This document shows positions 17,654 through 31,429 of a stretch of DNA of 64,000 nt, piece by piece. Below the pieces are notes generated by a model. The model worked only from the letters and a program-made list of their open reading frames with translations. It was not told the origin of the DNA and ran no database searches. The translations under genes were made by a program, and so were the position numbers. Each line of letters opens with the position of its first letter. Within the stretch, counting starts at the first letter, position 1. The DNA is from Streptomyces sp. SPB162 (GTDB lineage Bacteria; Actinomycetota; Actinomycetes; Streptomycetales; Streptomycetaceae). The stretch is from contig NZ_JAQFII010000001.1 in NCBI RefSeq assembly GCF_029504575.1, positions 1,388,501 to 1,452,500 on the forward strand, written 5' to 3'.

Positions 17654-18286
17654 ATGCCCGACCACGCAACCCATGACGCCCAGGCCCGGGCGAGCCTGCA
17701 CCTACTGGTGCGGGACATCGAGAGGGTCCGCCGACAGGTGGACGCGCTAAGGACCCTGACCGCCCAGCTGGGCAATGTGTACCGACCGCGGCGCAGCGGT
17801 CCCGCCGCCGGGTTCGTCGTCTACGGACGCGCCCCCGCTCCCACCGTGCGACTCGCCCAGGAGCTCCGCGACAGCGTGGAGACCCTGGTGACGGCGGCGG
17901 TGGAGTTCGACCGTTCGCTGGGGTTCTCCTGGGACGCGGTGGGCTCCGCCCTCGGGGTGACGAAGCAGGCGGTGCACCGGCGGTACGGTGCGCGCCGCCA
18001 TGCCGTCAACGGTACGGAGGACGAGTCCTCGCGCCCGGACACCGCGGGGGTGCGCGCCGCGGCGTCCGCTCCCCCGATGGCCGGTGTGCCGGCGGCGCGC
18101 TCGATGCCGGACCACTTGCCCGCGCCCCTGTCCGGGCCGAGGTCCGCACCCGTGTCGGGCCCGATGTCCGCCCCGTTGTCCGGGCAGCTGCCGCAGCAGA
18201 TGCCGGGACACGTACCGGGGCTGGTGCCGGTGAACGCCCGGGAGGACGCCTTCCCCGGCGCGCTGCCCGGGCCGCGCAACGGCTGA
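17654..18286 (+). CDS. Small helix-turn-helix protein with Pro/Ser/Gly-rich tail
   Basis: 210 residues, not assigned to a named family. The first 120 residues are charged and helical and end with [22 protein letters not shown], a clear HTH of the kind found in small actinobacterial DNA-binding proteins. Residues about 130-200 are low-complexity, with SGP(R/M)SAP repeats and PGHVPGLVP, probably disordered. ATG chosen because GGAGAGG lies 7 bases upstream. Lies between and opposite to def and priA. DNA binding is likely; regulatory target unknown. Confidence 0.8.
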   Translation: MPDHATHDAQARASLHLLVRDIERVRRQVDALRTLTAQLGNVYRPRRSGPAAGFVVYGRAPAPTVRLAQELRDSVETLVTAAVEFDRSLGFSWDAVGSALGVTKQAVHRRYGARRHAVNGTEDESSRPDTAGVRAAASAPPMAGVPAARSMPDHLPAPLSGPRSAPVSGPMSAPLSGQLPQQMPGHVPGLVPVNAREDAFPGALPGPRNG

Positions 18287-18351
18287 CCCCGGCACACCGG
18301 CCCCCCGCACCACGTCACCAGCCGCCCCGCCGCCCGCCACGCCGACAGGTC

Positions 18352-18388
18352 GGACGCCGGGGCGGCGCCCTGTCCCGGACCGGCGTCC
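18352..18388. terminator. Hairpin between the convergent HTH gene and priA
   Basis: 9-bp arms GGACGCCGG (18352-18360) and CCGGCGTCC (18380-18388) with a GC-rich 19-base loop, 66 bp after the HTH gene and 31 bp after the priA stop. Confidence 0.45.
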
Positions 18389-18418
18389 GGCCGGGAGCCG
18401 GTCCCGGGGGCGGTCACG

Positions 18419-20557
18419 TCAGCCGATGTCCAGCGGGTCGATGCGCACCAGGACCTGGTCGGTCTGCTTGAGCGCGGTGCGGGCCACCTGCGCCGCCTTG
18501 AGAGCGGCGGCCAGTGCCGCCCCGCTGCCCGGCGGGACCCTGATCAGCATCCGCTCCCAGTGCTCCCCCTGCGGGGGGTCGCCGGCCCGGCGCGGCCCGC
18601 CCGGCCGGTCGGCCGGCACCGGGACCGGCCCCAGGACGGCGGCCCCCTCGGGCAGCCGCGCCAGCTCGATCAGTCCGGCCACCGCCGCCGGGCTGCCGGT
18701 CACCGAGGCCATCCGCGAGACCGGCGGGAAGCCCAACTCGGCCCGCTCGGCCAGTTCGCGGGCCGCGTGCCCGGCCGGGTCCCAGCGCACCAGCGCCTGG
18801 ACCGGCCGCAGCGTGGGCTCGGCCAGCACCAGCACCGTGCCGCCCTCGGTCGCCGGTCTGACCAGGGCGGCCGCGCCCGTCCAGCGGCGCAGCGTCTCCT
18901 CGCCGGCGCGCAGGTCCGGCCGGTTGAGCAGCGCCCAGCCGTCCAGCAGCAGCGCGGCCGCGTAGCCGCCCTCAGCGACCGGTTCCGCGCCCGGGGTGGA
19001 GATCACCAGGGCCGGTGTACCGGTGACGGCCCCGAGGATGCCGTCCCGCCCGGAGGTGCGGACCGGGACCTTCGGGAACGCCCGGCCGAGTTCGTCCGCG
19101 GTACGCCGGGCGCCCACCACCTGGGCGCGCAGCCGGAATCCGCCGCACTCCTGGCAGTGCCACGCCGCCTCGGGGCGGCCGCACCATCCGCACTGCGGCG
19201 CGCTGTTTCCGTCCGCCAGCTCCAGCGGTCCCGCGCACTTCCCGCAGCGGGCGGGCTCCCGGCAGCGTTCGCAGGCCAGCCGCGGCACATAGCCGCGGCG
19301 CGGGACCTGGACGAGGACGGGCCCGTGCAGCAGGGCTTCACGGGCCACCTGCCAGGCGAGGCTCGGCAGCCGGGCGGCGCGGGCCGCCCCGTCCCGCGCC
19401 TGGTCGCCGTCGCCGATGGTGCGGACGAGCGGCGCCGCCGCCCGGACCGCCTCACGGGCGGCGTCCACCGGCAGCGCCCACTGGGTCTCGACGAGCTGGG
19501 CGCCCTCGACCGTGCGGATGTGGCCGCCCAGCAGGAACGCGGCCCGCTCCTCCGTGGCCCGCAGCAGCAGCACGTCACGGGCGTGCGGCATCGGCGCGTG
19601 CGGCTCGGCGTGGCTGGAGTCGCCGTCGTCCCACAGCGCGACCAGCCCGAGGTCCTGCACCGGGGCGAACATGGCGGCCCGGGTGCCGACGACCGCCCGG
19701 ACGGCGCCCCGGCTGACCGCCAGCCAGCGCCGGTACCGCGCCTCGGGGCCGGAATCGGCGGTGAGCAGGACGTGGTGGCCCTCGCCGAGCAGCGCGGTGA
19801 GCGCCGCGTCGACCCGGGCGGCGGCCCGTCCGTCGGGCAGCACGGCGAGCGCGCCGCGGCCGGAGGCGAGGGTGGCGGCGACCGCCGCCGCCAGCTCGGC
19901 GGGCCAGTGCGGACCGGGGAGCGCGGTCCACACCGCGCGCGGGGAGTCGCCGCGGCCCAGCGCGCGCAGCAGCGCGGGGCCGGTCGGGTAGCGCGACCAG
20001 GTGCCGGGCTCCGGCGGGGCGGGGGTGGCCGGCGACTGCGGGGACGGTTTCTTCTCCACCCGCCCGTGCCGGGCGGGCACGGCGAGCTGGATGACGTCGG
20101 CGAGGGATCCCGCGTACCGGTCGGCGACCGCGCGGCAGAGCCGGAGCAGGGCCGGGCCGAGCACCGGCTCGGGCGACACCACCTGGGCGATGGCGGCGAG
20201 CGGCCCCGCGTAGTCGGACTCGGTGAGCCGGGCGACGACGAACCCGTCGATCAGCCCGCCGCCCTCGCGGCGGCCGCTGACGACGTTGTGCGCCCCGGCA
20301 CCGAACCGGACCCGCACCCGGACCCCGGGCTGCGCGTCGGCGTCCATCGCGGCGGGCACCGCGTAGTCGAAGTACTTGTCGAGGTGCAGCACGCCCTTGT
20401 CGACCAGGACGCGGGCGACGGGCAGCCCCTCGGCGAGGTCCGCCCCGCGCCAGGTGCCGCGTCGGGCCTTCGGCTCCTTCGCCTTGCGCACGGACTCGCG
20501 GATGAGCGCCAGCTGCTCCCCCGCCGGTGGATTCGTCCGCTCGTCCTCGCTGCTCAC
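18419..20557 (-). CDS. priA: Actinobacterial PriA (primosomal protein N'), helicase motifs degenerate
   Basis: 712 residues. N-terminal 3'DNA-binding domain (VARVLVDKGVLHLDKYFDYAVP, VRVRFGAG), a degraded helicase core, and a cysteine-rich zinc region (CERCREPARCGKCAG, CGWCG, CQECGG: eight cysteines) before a C-terminal domain ending LVRIDPLDI. The P-loop position has GPHWP instead of GxGKT, and the DEEH box is WDDGDSSHAE, so ATP hydrolysis is not expected; this is known for many actinobacterial PriA proteins. Restart-primosome assembly without helicase activity is the likely role. GTG at 20557 preferred for its upstream AGGA; an in-frame start 39 bp upstream exists. Confidence 0.9.
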   Translation of the reverse strand: MSSEDERTNPPAGEQLALIRESVRKAKEPKARRGTWRGADLAEGLPVARVLVDKGVLHLDKYFDYAVPAAMDADAQPGVRVRVRFGAGAHNVVSGRREGGGLIDGFVVARLTESDYAGPLAAIAQVVSPEPVLGPALLRLCRAVADRYAGSLADVIQLAVPARHGRVEKKPSPQSPATPAPPEPGTWSRYPTGPALLRALGRGDSPRAVWTALPGPHWPAELAAAVAATLASGRGALAVLPDGRAAARVDAALTALLGEGHHVLLTADSGPEARYRRWLAVSRGAVRAVVGTRAAMFAPVQDLGLVALWDDGDSSHAEPHAPMPHARDVLLLRATEERAAFLLGGHIRTVEGAQLVETQWALPVDAAREAVRAAAPLVRTIGDGDQARDGAARAARLPSLAWQVAREALLHGPVLVQVPRRGYVPRLACERCREPARCGKCAGPLELADGNSAPQCGWCGRPEAAWHCQECGGFRLRAQVVGARRTADELGRAFPKVPVRTSGRDGILGAVTGTPALVISTPGAEPVAEGGYAAALLLDGWALLNRPDLRAGEETLRRWTGAAALVRPATEGGTVLVLAEPTLRPVQALVRWDPAGHAARELAERAELGFPPVSRMASVTGSPAAVAGLIELARLPEGAAVLGPVPVPADRPGGPRRAGDPPQGEHWERMLIRVPPGSGAALAAALKAAQVARTALKQTDQVLVRIDPLDIG

Positions 20558-20600
20558 AGCCCCAGTCCTACCAGACGGCTCGGACAGCCCGGACAACGCG

Positions 20601-20631
20601 ACGGCCCCGGACCACGAGGGTCCGGGGCCGT
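20601..20631 (-). terminator. Terminator after metK
   Basis: Perfect 13-bp arms (20601-20613 and 20619-20631) with a 5-base loop, 22 bp beyond the metK stop and just upstream of the priA start, so metK and priA are separate units. Confidence 0.8.
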
Positions 20632-20653
20632 GCGCGTGGTGCGGTGGCGGGTC

Positions 20654-21862
<1,209 letters not shown>

Positions 21863-21940
21863 ATTGCTCCCTGGGGTTGCAGCGGCTGCTGGCTGATCAT
21901 GGGGTGGGACGCGCGGGGCTGCGCCCGGCGTTCCCTGGCT

Positions 21941-21971
21941 AGTTTATCGGTCGCTTCGGCCGGACGGACAA
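21941..21971 (-). promoter_or_regulatory. Possible metK promoter
   Basis: Read leftward, TTGTCC (21966-21971) and TAAACT (21941-21946) are spaced by 19 bp and lie about 80 bp before the metK start. Match to the housekeeping consensus is moderate. Confidence 0.35.
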
Positions 21972-22093
21972 GCCATCTCGGTAGTTGGATAAGCCGTGAC
22001 CTGCGACACGACTGGCGTCAGTATGACGATTCCTCGCGATCGAGGGGCGAAATGTCGCACAGGTCCGGTTTTGGTACACCCGGAAGAACGCAT

Positions 22094-23302
22094 TCACGTC
22101 AACCGGACGACCGCGAGGTCCCACACCTGGTCGGCGAGGGCTTCCTTCGGACCGTACGGTACCGGGGTCTCGCTGCCGTCGGCACCGAGCACCACGGCCT
22201 CGTTCTCCTCGGATCCGAACGCCTTGTGATCTCCGACCTCGTTGACAACCAGCAGGTCACAGCCCTTGCGGAGCAGTTTGGCCCGGCCGTTCGCCAGTAC
22301 GTCGTCGGTCTCCGCGGCGAAGCCGACGACGAGCTGCCCGCGATGTGAACGTTGTGTTGCGAGTTCGGCCAGGACATCGGGGTTGCGGACGAGCTCCAGC
22401 GGCGGCTGCTCCTGGTCGTCCTTCTTCTTGATCTTCCCCTCGGCGTAGTGCGCCGGTCGGAAGTCCGCCACGGCCGCCGCCATGACGACCACATCGGCGT
22501 CCGCCGCCGCCTTCAGCACCGCCTCGCGCAGTTGCTCGGCCGTGCCGACCCGCACCACGTCGGCACCGGCCGGGTCGGCGAGGTCGGCGTTGGCGGCCAC
22601 CAGGGTGACGCGGGCGCCGCGGGCGACCGCCGTGCGGGCGAGGGCGTACCCCTGCTTGCCGGAGGAGCGGTTGCCCAGGTAGCGGACCGGGTCCAGCGGC
22701 TCGCGGGTCCCGCCGGCGCTGATCACCACGTGGCGCCCGGCGAGGTCCGCCGCGAGGCCCTGCGGGCCGCGGGCGAGCACCCGGCGGCAGACCTCGAAGA
22801 TCTCGGCGGGGTCGGGCAGCCGGCCCTTGCCGGTGTCCACGCCGGTCAGCCGCCCGACGGCGGGCTCGATCACGATGGCGCCTCGGCGGCGCAGGGTGGC
22901 GACGTTCTCCTGCGTGGCGGGGTGCTCCCACATCTCGGTGTGCATGGCGGGCGCGAAGACCACCGGACACCGCGCGGTGAGCAGGGTATTGGTGAGCAGG
23001 TCGTCGGCGAGGCCGTGCGCGGCCTTGGCGAGCAGGTCGGCGGTGGCCGGGGCGACCACCACGAGGTCGGCGTGCTGGCCGATCCTGACGTGCGGGACCT
23101 CGTGGACGCCGTCCCACACCCCGGTCGACACCGGGTTGCCGGACAGCGCCGACCAGGTGGCCTCGCCGACGAAGTGCAGCGCCGACTCGGTGGGGACCAC
23201 GCGGACGCCGTGCCCGGACTCGGTGAGCCGCCGCAGCAGCTCGCACGCCTTGTAGGCGGCGATACCGCCGCTCACCCCCAGGACGACCTGTGGCTGGCCC
23301 AT
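22094..23302 (-). CDS. coaBC: Bifunctional phosphopantothenoylcysteine decarboxylase / phosphopantothenate-cysteine ligase
   Basis: 402 residues, two domains. CoaC flavoprotein decarboxylase about 1-185: GVSGGIAAYKACEL, APATADLLAKAAHG, the conserved PAMHTEMWEHPA. CoaB ligase about 190-400: ISAGGTREPLDPVRYLGN, AAAVADFRP, KIKKK and VGFAAET. Two consecutive steps of coenzyme A synthesis. ATG at 23302 with GGGAGAG upstream. Separated from rpoZ by a terminator, so it has its own promoter. Confidence 0.97.
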   Translation of the reverse strand: MGQPQVVLGVSGGIAAYKACELLRRLTESGHGVRVVPTESALHFVGEATWSALSGNPVSTGVWDGVHEVPHVRIGQHADLVVVAPATADLLAKAAHGLADDLLTNTLLTARCPVVFAPAMHTEMWEHPATQENVATLRRRGAIVIEPAVGRLTGVDTGKGRLPDPAEIFEVCRRVLARGPQGLAADLAGRHVVISAGGTREPLDPVRYLGNRSSGKQGYALARTAVARGARVTLVAANADLADPAGADVVRVGTAEQLREAVLKAAADADVVVMAAAVADFRPAHYAEGKIKKKDDQEQPPLELVRNPDVLAELATQRSHRGQLVVGFAAETDDVLANGRAKLLRKGCDLLVVNEVGDHKAFGSEENEAVVLGADGSETPVPYGPKEALADQVWDLAVVRLT

Positions 23303-23349
23303 CGTCTCTCCCGCCGAGATGCGAATTCTTCTTGCGTCCATCACACACC

Positions 23350-23380
23350 ACGGGCCCGGCAGCGGTGCTGCCGGGCCCGT
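23350..23380 (-). terminator. Terminator after rpoZ
   Basis: Perfect 14-bp arms (23350-23363, 23367-23380) with a 3-base loop, 22 bp beyond the rpoZ stop. Confidence 0.8.
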
Positions 23381-23402
23381 CGTGACAAGGATTCGGTTGC
23401 TG

Positions 23403-23672
23403 CTAGCCGGCGGACTCGATGGCCTCGGCGGTCAGCAGTCCCGCGTTGATCTCGCGCAGCGCGATCGACAGCGGCTTCTCGTGGACGTGGGTGTCCACCA
23501 GCGGGCCGACGTACTCCAGCAGGCCTTCACCGAGCTGGGAGTAGTACGCGTTGATCTGGCGCGCGCGCTTGGCCGCGTAGATCACCAGGCTGTACTTCGA
23601 GTCCGTGGCCTCGAGCAGCTCGTCGATCGGCGGGTTGATGATGCCCTCGGGCGTGGTGATGGAAGAGGACAT
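23403..23672 (-). CDS. rpoZ: RNA polymerase omega subunit
   Basis: 89 residues. [26 protein letters not shown] (quoted in parts) is the omega signature that contacts beta prime; [13 protein letters not shown] is the C-terminal helix. Promotes assembly of RNA polymerase. Located 44 bp after gmk, the usual gmk-rpoZ arrangement, and followed by a strong terminator. Confidence 0.97.
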   Translation of the reverse strand: MSSSITTPEGIINPPIDELLEATDSKYSLVIYAAKRARQINAYYSQLGEGLLEYVGPLVDTHVHEKPLSIALREINAGLLTAEAIESAG

Positions 23673-23716
23673 TCTCTACCTACCCCTACTTGCTTGTGGA
23701 AAAGAATGGAAGTGGA

Positions 23717-24310
23717 TCATACAACTCTCATCAAGGCTAGCAGCTCGCGTGCTACATCCTCGACGGAGGTATTGACAAGGGTGGTGTCGAACTCGGATTC
23801 GGCAGCCAGTTCGATCTTGGCCGCGGCCAGCCGGCGCTCGATCACCTCGGGCGACTCGGTGCCCCGCCCGGTGAGCCGGCGGACCAGCTCGTCCCAGCTC
23901 GGAGGAGCCAGGAAGACGAGCTGCGCCTCGGGCATCGACTGGCGGACCAGCCGGGCACCCTGCAGATCAATCTCCAGCAGCACGGGCTCACCCGCCTCGA
24001 GCCGGTCGAGCACCGCCTTGCGCGGGGTGCCGTAGCGGTTGCCCGCGAACTCGGCCCACTCCAGCAGCTCACCGTTGGCGACGAGCTTGTCGAACTCGTC
24101 GTTGTCCGCGAAGAAGTAGTGCACTCCGTGCTGCTCGCCCGGCCGTGGCCGGCGAGTGGTGGCCGACACCGAGAGCCATACCTCGGGGTGGGCCTTGCGC
24201 ATATGAGCGACGACCGTGCTCTTGCCGACCCCGGAGGGGCCGGAGAGCACGGTCAGCCGCGGACGTACGTCCGGGGGCACGGGGGACGTCCCCCGGGATG
24301 TTGCAGCCAT
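23717..24310 (-). CDS. gmk: Guanylate kinase
   Basis: 197 residues. Phosphorylates GMP to GDP. P-loop GPSGVGKST (24-32), GMP-binding segment [13 protein letters not shown] and [10 protein letters not shown], lid region RLTGRGTES. Part of the sIHF-gmk-rpoZ cluster, 38 bp after the sIHF gene. Confidence 0.98.
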   Translation of the reverse strand: MAATSRGTSPVPPDVRPRLTVLSGPSGVGKSTVVAHMRKAHPEVWLSVSATTRRPRPGEQHGVHYFFADNDEFDKLVANGELLEWAEFAGNRYGTPRKAVLDRLEAGEPVLLEIDLQGARLVRQSMPEAQLVFLAPPSWDELVRRLTGRGTESPEVIERRLAAAKIELAAESEFDTTLVNTSVEDVARELLALMRVV

Positions 24311-24348
24311 GAAGCGATTATCCCGGTTCCCGGAGGTGCTGGGGACCG

Positions 24349-24672
24349 TCAGGCGGCGCCGCCGCCGAACTCACGCTCCAAAGATGCGATCTGGTTGGAG
24401 CCGAGCCCCCGTACACGGCGGCTTTCGGAGATGCCGAGCCGCTCCATGATCTGCTTGGCACGGACCTTGCCCACGCCGGGCAGGGACTCCAGGAGGGCAG
24501 AGACCTTCATCTTGCCGATGACATCGTTCTCTCGGCCCGACTTGATCACCTCGTGCAGCGAAGCGCCGGAGTGCTTCAGCCGATTCTTGACCTCGGCGCG
24601 CTCCCGGCGAGCCGCGGCGGCCTTCTCGAGCGCGGCAGCGCGCTGTTCAGGGGTAAGGGGCGGAAGAGCCAC
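24349..24672 (-). CDS. Integration host factor, actinobacterial type (sIHF/mIHF)
   Basis: 107-residue nucleoid protein, the length of Streptomyces s[22 protein letters not shown] starts the long N-terminal helix; [19 protein letters not shown] is the H2TH/HhH-like DNA-binding part and [19 protein letters not shown] the C-terminus. Known role: binds DNA without sequence specificity, bends it and influences supercoiling, sporulation and antibiotic production; required for phage L5-type integration in mycobacteria. GTG at 24672. A hairpin lies in its leader. Confidence 0.95.
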   Translation of the reverse strand: MALPPLTPEQRAAALEKAAAARRERAEVKNRLKHSGASLHEVIKSGRENDVIGKMKVSALLESLPGVGKVRAKQIMERLGISESRRVRGLGSNQIASLEREFGGGAA

Positions 24673-24726
24673 GCCTACGTCACCTCGGATATCGAACTGT
24701 CGGATACGGACCGGTAGTGGAACCCA

Positions 24727-24749
24727 GTTGCCCCCACCTGCGGGGCAAC
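24727..24749 (-). promoter_or_regulatory. Stem-loop in the sIHF 5' leader
   Basis: Perfect arms GTTGCCCC (24727-24734) and GGGGCAAC (24742-24749) with a 7-base loop, 54 bp before the sIHF start, in the 254-bp gap between pyrF and sIHF. Could be a pyrF-side terminator or a leader element; no U tract. Confidence 0.4.
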
Positions 24750-24926
24750 GAACGAAGCACTTGCGTGCTCGCTCTCGTCGGAGACTAGCGGTCACGGCGG
24801 CTCAAGTCAGCGAGAACAGACGAAAAGTCCTGGTCAGACTCGATCCGCTGGGATTTTTGGGACATATAGGCACTGGTTGACGCTGTGGCGGCGCTCGAAG
24901 GACGCCCGGAGGGTGCCCGCCGGCGC

Positions 24927-25776
24927 TCAACCGGCCACGGCGACACGGACCTCGTCGGCGAACCGGGCCGCCGCGTCCCGCAGTCCGGCCGCGTCGGGGC
25001 CGTGCCGCAGCACATCGCGGCTCACGCTCGGCAGGACGTTGCCGACGACCGCGGACCCGAAGAGCCGGGGAAGTCCGGCGGGTGTGGCGCCCTGGGCGCC
25101 GATGCCGGGAGCGAGCAGCGGGCCGTTGACGTCCAGGTCCGCGCCGGCCTCGGCGAGGGTGGCGCCGACCACGGCGCCGACGGATCCGAGCGGCCGCTCC
25201 CCTGCGTTCTCGACCGCGATGTGGTCGAGCATCACCTGGGCGAGCGACTTCCCGTTCGCCGCCGTGGCCCGCTGGACCTCGGCGCCCTCCGGTGTTGGAC
25301 GTCAGGGCCAGCACGAAGACCCCGGCGCCGGAGATCCGCGCCGCGTCCAGCGCGGGGCGCAGCGAGCCGAAGCCGAGGTACGGGCTGACGGTGACCGCGT
25401 CGGAGAAGAGCGGGGAGTCCTTGTCGAGGAACGCTGCGGCGTAGGCGGCCATGGTGGAGCCGATGTCACCGCGCTTGGCGTCCATCAGCACCAGCGCGCC
25501 GGCGGCGCGGGCGTCGGCGACGGCCCGCTCCAGGACGGCGACGCCCTTCGACCCGAAGCGCTCGAAGAACGCGCTCTGCGGCTTGAGGACGGCGACCCGG
25601 TCGGCGAGGGCGTCGACCACGGTGCGCGTGAAGCGCTCCAGGCCGGCCACGTCGTCGTTCAGGCCCCAGGAGGTCAGCAGCGCCGCGTGCGGGTCGATGC
25701 CGACGCACAGCTGTCCCCGGGTGTCCATCGCGTGCCGCAGCCGCGCGCCGAAGGGTTCCAGGTTCTCCGCGCTCAT
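24927..25776 (-). pseudogene. pyrF: Orotidine 5'-phosphate decarboxylase, interrupted by a 1-base frameshift
   Basis: Last step of UMP synthesis. The ATG at 25776 (GAAGG upstream, ATGA overlap with pyrD stop) opens a frame with [36 protein letters not shown] and [10 protein letters not shown], reading to ALTSN at about 25294. The rest of the enzyme (AEVQRA..., [23 protein letters not shown], stop at 24927) continues in another frame. Removing one base, the T at 25293 on the given strand, restores [14 protein letters not shown] exactly. All catalytic motifs (Lys/Asp of DAKRGD) and the phosphate-binding C-terminal part are intact otherwise. Either a sequencing or assembly error or a fresh mutation giving uracil need. 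Confidence 0.9.
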
Positions 25777-26882
25777 GAACTCGCCTTCCGGTGTTCGGCG
25801 CCGATCGCGTCGGCGAGGGTGGCGTACGGGCTCGCGGCCAGCCGGGCCGCGAGGCCCCGGTGGAGGGTCCGGCACCAGAACGGGCCCTCGTAGATGAAGG
25901 CGCTGTACCCCTGGACCAGGGTGGCGCCGGCCAGGATCCGCTCCCAGACGTCGTCGGCGGTCGTGACGCCGCCGACACCGACCAGCGTGATCCGGTCGCC
26001 GACCCGGGCGTACAGCCGGCTCAGGACCTCCAACGAGCGGGTCCGCAGCGGGGCGCCGGACAGGCCGCCGGTCTCCTTGACCAGGGCCGGGTCCGAGGCG
26101 AGCCCCAGGCCGTCGCGGGCGATCGTGGTGTTGGTGGCGATGATGCCGTCGAGACCGAGTTCGACGGCGAGGTCGGCGACGGCGTCGATGTCGTCGTCGG
26201 CCAGGTCCGGGGCGATCTTGACCAGCAGCGGCACCCGACGCGCGGTGACCGTGCGGTCGGCGGCCTCGCGCACCGCGCTCAGGAGCGGGCGCAGCTGGTC
26301 GACGGCCTGCAGGTCGCGCAGGCCCGGGGTGTTGGGCGATGAGACGTTGACGACGAGGTAGTCCGCGTGGGCCGCGAGCCGCTCGGTGGAGGTCACGTAG
26401 TCCGCGATCGCCTCGCCCTCGGGGACCACCTTGGTCTTGCCGATGTTGACGCCGACGGTCGTCCTGAAAGCCGGGTTGCGGGCCGCGAGGCGGGCGGCGA
26501 CGGCCGCGGAGCCCTCGTTGTTGAAGCCCATGCGGTTGATCAGCGCGCGGTCCTGGACCAGCCGGAACAGCCGCTTCCCGGGGTTGCCGGACTGCGGCTG
26601 CCCGGTGACGGTGCCGATCTCGACGTGGTCGAAGCCGAGCATCGCCATGCCGTCGATCGCGACGGCGTTCTTGTCGAAGCCGGCCGCGAGGCCGAACGGG
26701 CCGTGCATGCGCAGGCCCAGGGCCTCGGTGCGCAGCTCCTTGTGGCGGGGCGCGAGCACGGCGGCCACGAAGGTCCGCAGGACCGGGACGCGGGCGGCGG
26801 ACCGGATCCAGGCGAACGCCAGGTGGTGCGCCCGCTCGGGGTCCATACGGCGGAAGAGCAGTTGGAACAGGAGGGAGTACAT
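25773..26882 (-). CDS. pyrD: Dihydroorotate dehydrogenase (quinone), class 2
   Basis: 369 residues. N-terminal amphipathic helices ([16 protein letters not shown]) are the membrane/quinone tunnel of class 2 enzymes. [40 protein letters not shown] (catalytic Ser), KIAPDL and VGVGGV bind FMN and orotate. Oxidises dihydroorotate at the membrane. ATG at 26882 with AAGG upstream; its stop overlaps the pyrF start. A hairpin lies between it and carB. Confidence 0.97.
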   Translation of the reverse strand: MYSLLFQLLFRRMDPERAHHLAFAWIRSAARVPVLRTFVAAVLAPRHKELRTEALGLRMHGPFGLAAGFDKNAVAIDGMAMLGFDHVEIGTVTGQPQSGNPGKRLFRLVQDRALINRMGFNNEGSAAVAARLAARNPAFRTTVGVNIGKTKVVPEGEAIADYVTSTERLAAHADYLVVNVSSPNTPGLRDLQAVDQLRPLLSAVREAADRTVTARRVPLLVKIAPDLADDDIDAVADLAVELGLDGIIATNTTIARDGLGLASDPALVKETGGLSGAPLRTRSLEVLSRLYARVGDRITLVGVGGVTTADDVWERILAGATLVQGYSAFIYEGPFWCRTLHRGLAARLAASPYATLADAIGAEHRKASS

Positions 26883-26925
26883 GCGGAGCCTTCTACGGGA
26901 TTCTGCGGGGAGGCGGTCACATGGC

Positions 26926-26954
26926 GAGGGGGACACCGCTGTGGTGTCCCCCTC
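26926..26954 (-). terminator. Stem-loop between carB and pyrD
   Basis: Perfect 12-bp arms (26926-26937 and 26943-26954), 5-base loop, 13 bp beyond the carB stop and 43 bp before the pyrD start. Looks like a terminator or attenuator inside the pyr gene cluster. Confidence 0.7.
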
Positions 26955-26967
26955 CTGGAGCTATGCG

Positions 26968-30271
<3,304 letters not shown>

Positions 30272-30279
<8 letters not shown>

Positions 30280-31429
30280 GCTGGCCCTCCATCTGGACGG
30301 TGTTCATCAAAGACGTGAAGCGGTCGAACAGGTACGCGGCGTCGTGCGGGCCGGCGGCCGCCTCGGGGTGGTACTGGACGCTGAACGCCGGCTGGTCGAG
30401 CAGCTGGAGCCCCTCGACCACGTTGTCGTTCAGGCAGACGTGGCTGACCTCGGCCCGGCCGTAGGGCGTGTCGGAGACCGTGTCGAGCGGCGCGTCGACG
30501 GCGAAGCCGTGGTTGTGCGCGGTGACCTCGACCTTGCCGGTGGTGCGGTCCTGCACCGGCTGGTTGATGCCGCGGTGGCCGTACTTGAGCTTGTAGGTGC
30601 CGAACCCGAGCGCGCGGCCCAGGATCTGGTTGCCGAAGCAGATGCCGAACAGCGGGGTCTTCCGCTCCAGCACCGCGCGCATCAGGGCGACCGGGTGGTC
30701 GGCGGTGGCGGGGTCGCCGGGGCCGTTGGAGAAGAACACACCGTCGGGCGCGACGGCGTACACGTCCTCGACCGTCGCGGTGGCGGGCAGCACGTGCACC
30801 TCGATGCCGCGCTCGGCCATCAGCCGCGGCGTCATGGACTTGATGCCGAGGTCGATCGCGGCCACCGTGAAGCGCTTGGTGCCGATCGCCGGGACGACGT
30901 ACGCCTCCTTGGTCGCGACCTCGGCGGACAGGTCGGCGCCCTTCATCTCGGGGGCCCGCAGCACCTTGGCGACCAGTTCGGCGTCGGTGCCGACGGCGGA
31001 GCCGGAGAAGATGCCGACCCGCATGGCGCCACGCTCGCGCAGATGGCGGGTGAGGGCGCGGGTGTCGATGCCGCTGATGCCGACGACGCCCTGGTTGACG
31101 AGTTCCTCGTCCAGGGTCCGGCGGGCGCGCCAGTTGGAGTGGACGCGGGCGGGGTCGCGGACCACGTAGCCGGCGACCCAGATGCGGGCCGACTCCAGGT
31201 CCTCGTCGTTGACGCCGGTGTTGCCGATGTGCGGGGCGGTCATGACGACCACCTGGCGGTGGTACGACGGGTCGGTCAGCGTCTCCTGGTAGCCGGACAT
31301 GCCGGTGGAGAACACCGCCTCGCCGAAGGTCTCCCCCACCGCCCCGTAGGCACGGCCGCGGAAGATCCGGCCGTCCTCCAGGACGAGTACGGCGGGGGTC
31401 CTGTCTGCCCGCTGGGTGGAGGTCGTCAT
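30272..31429 (-). CDS. carA: Carbamoyl-phosphate synthase small subunit
   Basis: 385 residues. N-terminal CarA domain ([20 protein letters not shown]), C-terminal class I glutamine amidotransferase with nucleophile Cys in [12 protein letters not shown] and the His-Glu in [10 protein letters not shown]. Supplies ammonia to CarB; serves both pyrimidine and arginine synthesis. ATG at 31429 overlaps the stop of the upstream membrane-protein gene (ATGA) and has GGAAGG 6 bases upstream. Confidence 0.98.

Noticed and set aside
21863..22093. SAM riboswitch before metK
   Set aside because: No SAM-I, SAM-II or SAM-IV like conserved core could be recognised; only a plausible promoter.
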